Shown in pieces: positions 61,364 to 64,000 of a stretch of 64,000 nucleotides of DNA. A model generated the notes under the pieces. The model was not told the origin of the DNA. It saw nothing but the letters and a program-made list of their open reading frames with translations, and did no database searches. Each line of letters starts with the position of its first letter. The stretch's first letter is position 1. The DNA comes from Flavobacteriaceae bacterium (GTDB lineage: Bacteria; Bacteroidota; Bacteroidia; Flavobacteriales; Flavobacteriaceae), in contig NVXD01000001.1 in assembly GCA_002746415.1 (NCBI GenBank), positions 248,001-312,000 of the forward strand, given 5' to 3'. The translations under genes were made by a program, and so were the position numbers.

Positions 61364-61675
61364 ATGATTATTTACAATGTAACCACAAACATCGAAGCTA
61401 GTGTTCATGAAAAATGGGTACTATGGATGAAAGAAACACATATTCCAGATGTCTTGGGCACGGGGAAGTTCACAAATGCTAAAATGTGCAAAGTTTTAGT
61501 GGAAGAAGATATGGGTGGTGCAACTTATTCTGTTCAATATGCTGTTACAGACAGGAATACTTTGAATGCATATTATGCAGAAGATGCGGATAGGTTACAA
61601 GGGGAAGTAACAAAACATTTCCCCAACAAATTTGTATCTTTTAGAACCGAATTGGAAATTATTAGTGAACAATAG
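61364..61675 (+). CDS. DUF4286 family protein
   Basis: 103 residues, beginning [22 protein letters not shown], the conserved opening of the DUF4286 family found beside ksgA/rsmA in Bacteroidota. Later blocks TYSVQYAV and [16 protein letters not shown] also fit. No known function. Its stop precedes the rsmA start by one base (TAGCATG). Confidence 0.88.
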   Translation: MIIYNVTTNIEASVHEKWVLWMKETHIPDVLGTGKFTNAKMCKVLVEEDMGGATYSVQYAVTDRNTLNAYYAEDADRLQGEVTKHFPNKFVSFRTELEIISEQ

Positions 61676-61676
61676 C

Positions 61677-62546
61677 ATGGCCAAAAAGAAAAAAAACAGT
61701 TCCTATAATTTTAAAAAAGGAAATAAAAAATGGCGGGATGACAGTCCTGTAAAAGCCAAAAAATATTTGGGGCAACATTTTTTGAAAGACGAAAAAATTG
61801 CCAAAGATATTGCGGATACGCTTTCTTTTAAAGGGTATAGAAATGTATTGGAAATTGGCCCAGGAACAGGAGTCCTTACAAAATATTTATTGTTACATGA
61901 TATAGATTTAGTAGCAATGGACCTGGATGAAGAATCCATCATTTATCTAAATCACAGTTTTTCATTAGAGCATCCAGAAACCATGCATCGAAAAGGGACT
62001 TTTGAAGTGCTACAAGCGGATTTTTTAAAGCATGACCTTAGAGCTCTTTTTGGAGAGGATCAATTCGCTATAACCGGTAATTTTCCTTATAACATATCCA
62101 CCCAAATAGTTTTTAGAATGCTGGAAATGAGAGAGCAGATTCCAGAGTTTTCCGGCATGTTTCAAAAAGAAGTGGCGCAACGGATTTGCGAAAAAGAAGG
62201 CAGCAAGGTCTATGGTATTTTATCTGTATTTGTGCAGGCCTTTTATACCGCTGAATATTTATTTACAGTTGCACCATCAGTCTTTAACCCTCCTCCAAAA
62301 GTGCACTCTGGAGTTCTAAGGTTAGTCAGAAAAGAAAATTACACTTTAGATTGTGATGAAAAGTTATTTTTTAAAGTAGTGAAAACTGGCTTCAACCAAC
62401 GAAGAAAAACACTTCGCAATAGCTTAAAAACCTTTGCCTTATCTGATATTTTAAAAGAAGATACTATCTTTGACCAGCGCCCAGAACAATTATCTGTTGC
62501 TGATTTTATTGCGCTGACTAAGAAGATAGGGCATGATACCGTTTAA
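61677..62546 (+). CDS. rsmA: 16S rRNA (adenine-N6,N6)-dimethyltransferase
   Basis: Dimethylates A1518/A1519 of 16S rRNA (E. coli numbering) during 30S assembly. I start at 61677 ([15 protein letters not shown]), since the longer frame from 61632 overlaps DUF4286. About 289 residues. After a basic tail come [12 protein letters not shown], the SAM motif [23 protein letters not shown] and the catalytic NFPYNIST, then the C-terminal small domain. It overlaps mgtE by 14 bases, so coupled. Confidence 0.95.
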   Translation: MAKKKKNSSYNFKKGNKKWRDDSPVKAKKYLGQHFLKDEKIAKDIADTLSFKGYRNVLEIGPGTGVLTKYLLLHDIDLVAMDLDEESIIYLNHSFSLEHPETMHRKGTFEVLQADFLKHDLRALFGEDQFAITGNFPYNISTQIVFRMLEMREQIPEFSGMFQKEVAQRICEKEGSKVYGILSVFVQAFYTAEYLFTVAPSVFNPPPKVHSGVLRLVRKENYTLDCDEKLFFKVVKTGFNQRRKTLRNSLKTFALSDILKEDTIFDQRPEQLSVADFIALTKKIGHDTV

Positions 62547-63885
62547 ACTAACAGACGAACTTGTTGCTGATATTGAACAGCACATTGAAAACCAAAAGGA
62601 TAAGGAACTAACATCCTTTATGGAAGAGTTTCATTATGCTGATATTGCAGAAATAATTGATGAACTTAATGAGGACAATGCTACCTATCTTATTAAACTT
62701 TTAGATAGTGAAAAGACATCCGATGTCCTTACCGAAGTAGATGATGACGTTCGTGAAGCCATTTTAAACAATCTCTCAGCCAAAGAAATTGCTGAAGAAA
62801 TTGACGAACTGGATACCGATGATGCTGCTGATATCATTGGTGACCTGCCCAAAGAAATTGTACAGAAGGTCATCTCAGAAATTGAGGACAAAGAACATGC
62901 CAAGGATATTGTGGATTTGCTTAGGTATCCTGAAGATTCCGCAGGTGGAATCATGGCAAAAGAACTTGTCAAGGTCTATGAAAATTGGACAGTAACCAAG
63001 TGCGTTGGAGAAATGCGGGCGCAGGCAGAAAATGTGACTCGTGTACATTCCATCTATGTAGTCGATAATGATGAAAAACTTAAGGGGCGTCTTTCCCTAA
63101 AAGATCTATTAACCGTATCCACTGAAACCTATATCAAAGAAATTTATATCTCTAAGGTAGATGCCGTAAAAGTTACCGAAGATGCTGAGGAAGTTGCCAA
63201 AATCATGTCCAAATATGATTTAGAGGCCATTCCGGTTGTTGATGAAATGGGAGCATTAGTTGGCCGTATTACTATTGATGATATTGTGGATGTAATAAAA
63301 GAAGAAGCTGAGAAAGATTATCAATTGGCAGCGGGTATTTCACAGGATGTAGAAGCAGATGATACCATTTGGGAGTTAACAAGGGCCCGATTACCTTGGC
63401 TAATTCTAGGCCTTTTTGGTGGTGTTGGCGCAGCCGTTATCATGGGTAGCTTTGAAGAAATAATACGAGACCACGCTATCCTTTTCCTGTTTACACCATT
63501 GATTGCGGCCATGGCTGGTAATGTTGGTGTGCAATCCAGTGCCATTATTGTACAAGGTCTAGCTAATGACGATTTAAAGGGTAGCATTAGCAACCGTTTG
63601 TGGAAAGAAATGCTATTAGCGCTTTTAAATGGACTCATTTTAGCAGCCATGTTATTGCTGTTCACATGGGCATGGAAGGGAAATTTTGCTACTGCTCTTG
63701 CAATTTCCACTTCATTAGTCGCTGTGATTGTTGTTGCTGGCGTTATTGGCACCTTTGTGCCCCTTTTTCTGAATAAAAGAGATATAGACCCCGCAATTGC
63801 CACTGGTCCTTTTATAACAACCAGTAATGATATTTTTGGCATTCTAATCTACTTTTGGATTGCTAAATTGATATTGGGAATTTAA
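62533..63885 (+). CDS. mgtE: Magnesium transporter MgtE
   Basis: 450 residues: N-terminal MgtE superhelix (about 10-130), with the DADD-type acidic repeats that sense cytosolic Mg ([18 protein letters not shown]); a CBS pair (about 130-255, [46 protein letters not shown]); and five membrane helices (about 285-450) with [17 protein letters not shown], the pore motif, near 325. Overlaps the end of rsmA. Confidence 0.95.
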   Translation: MIPFKLTDELVADIEQHIENQKDKELTSFMEEFHYADIAEIIDELNEDNATYLIKLLDSEKTSDVLTEVDDDVREAILNNLSAKEIAEEIDELDTDDAADIIGDLPKEIVQKVISEIEDKEHAKDIVDLLRYPEDSAGGIMAKELVKVYENWTVTKCVGEMRAQAENVTRVHSIYVVDNDEKLKGRLSLKDLLTVSTETYIKEIYISKVDAVKVTEDAEEVAKIMSKYDLEAIPVVDEMGALVGRITIDDIVDVIKEEAEKDYQLAAGISQDVEADDTIWELTRARLPWLILGLFGGVGAAVIMGSFEEIIRDHAILFLFTPLIAAMAGNVGVQSSAIIVQGLANDDLKGSISNRLWKEMLLALLNGLILAAMLLLFTWAWKGNFATALAISTSLVAVIVVAGVIGTFVPLFLNKRDIDPAIATGPFITTSNDIFGILIYFWIAKLILGI

Positions 63886-63919
63886 ATTACGATTCCAAGA
63901 ATGGAAATCCACTTGCTAA

Positions 63920-64000
63920 ATGAAAACAAATAAAAATTTCATTGATTTAAGTCATACCATAGAAGATGGTCTTATCACCTACAAAGGACTCCCCGCCCCT
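63920..64000 (+). CDS. Putative cyclase / arylformamidase-like protein, 3' end outside window
   Basis: The ATG at 63920 opens 27 codons to the window end: MKTNKNFIDLSHTIEDGLIT continuing YKGLPAP. The DLSHTIxxGxxxYxGxPxP start is typical of the putative-cyclase/kynurenine-formamidase family. The rest lies beyond the window. Confidence 0.6.
   Translation, partial: MKTNKNFIDLSHTIEDGLITYKGLPAP

Overview
The window is a stretch of chromosome from a marine-type member of the Flavobacteriaceae (phylum Bacteroidota). The basis for this is AT-rich DNA, a SusC/SusD pair, a type IX secretion (T9SS) C-terminal sorting domain, a carbamoyltransferase of the N-acetyl/N-succinylornithine class in the arginine operon, mevalonate-pathway genes, a DUF4286 gene next to rsmA, and promoters of the Bacteroidota form (TAnnTTTG at -7). 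All functional calls come from reading motifs; no database search was run.

Layout: (1) 1-6907, proline and arginine biosynthesis on +: proA (5' truncated by the window edge), proB, argF', an SDR oxidoreductase, argB, an argE-like M20 deacetylase, argH. (2) 6961-7455, a decayed and internally deleted histidine decarboxylase-type pseudogene. (3) 7460-11359 on -: mvaD, a mevalonate kinase, a UbiA prenyltransferase and an RsuA/RluB-type pseudouridine synthase whose catalytic Asp is replaced by Glu. (4) 11447-16915: TspO, a DUF1697 protein, glpK, glpF, a BaiN/HI0933-type flavoprotein and a glycerophosphodiesterase lipoprotein. (5) 17226-40661, an alpha-glucan/maltose locus. Leftward it holds LacI, an SLC45-like sugar transporter, beta-phosphoglucomutase, a GH65 phosphorylase and a GH13 amylase lipoprotein. 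Rightward it holds SusC, SusD, three tandem lipoproteins of about 1100 residues with FG-GAP/VCBS and ASPIC/UnbV domains, and a membrane-anchored GyrI-like protein. Starch-derived oligosaccharides would be captured at the surface, cut, imported, and phosphorolysed to glucose plus beta-glucose-1-phosphate, which PgmB converts to glucose-6-phosphate.

(6) 40698-47797, a 7.1 kb integrative element in the 3' end of a tRNA-Leu(CAA) gene, bounded by a perfect 51-bp direct repeat. Its integrase has lost the catalytic domain, so the element looks immobilised. It carries an XRE repressor facing a 105-aa gene, with an inverted repeat lying exactly between the -33 and -7 elements of the rightward promoter. 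It also carries a run of unknown small genes with four copies of the same 15-nt leader (CCAAATAAAATACCA), two of them directly behind a perfect hairpin, and a three-gene membrane cargo module. This is the most novel-looking part of the window.

(7) 47922-64000, housekeeping and surface genes: prs, rplY, pth, a fibronectin-like lipoprotein coupled to a T9SS-exported M12B-type metalloprotease, ribF, an HTTM membrane protein, a VOC protein, serS, a TPR protein, DUF4286, rsmA, mgtE and the first 27 codons of a putative cyclase. No rRNA, CRISPR array or complete insertion sequence was seen.
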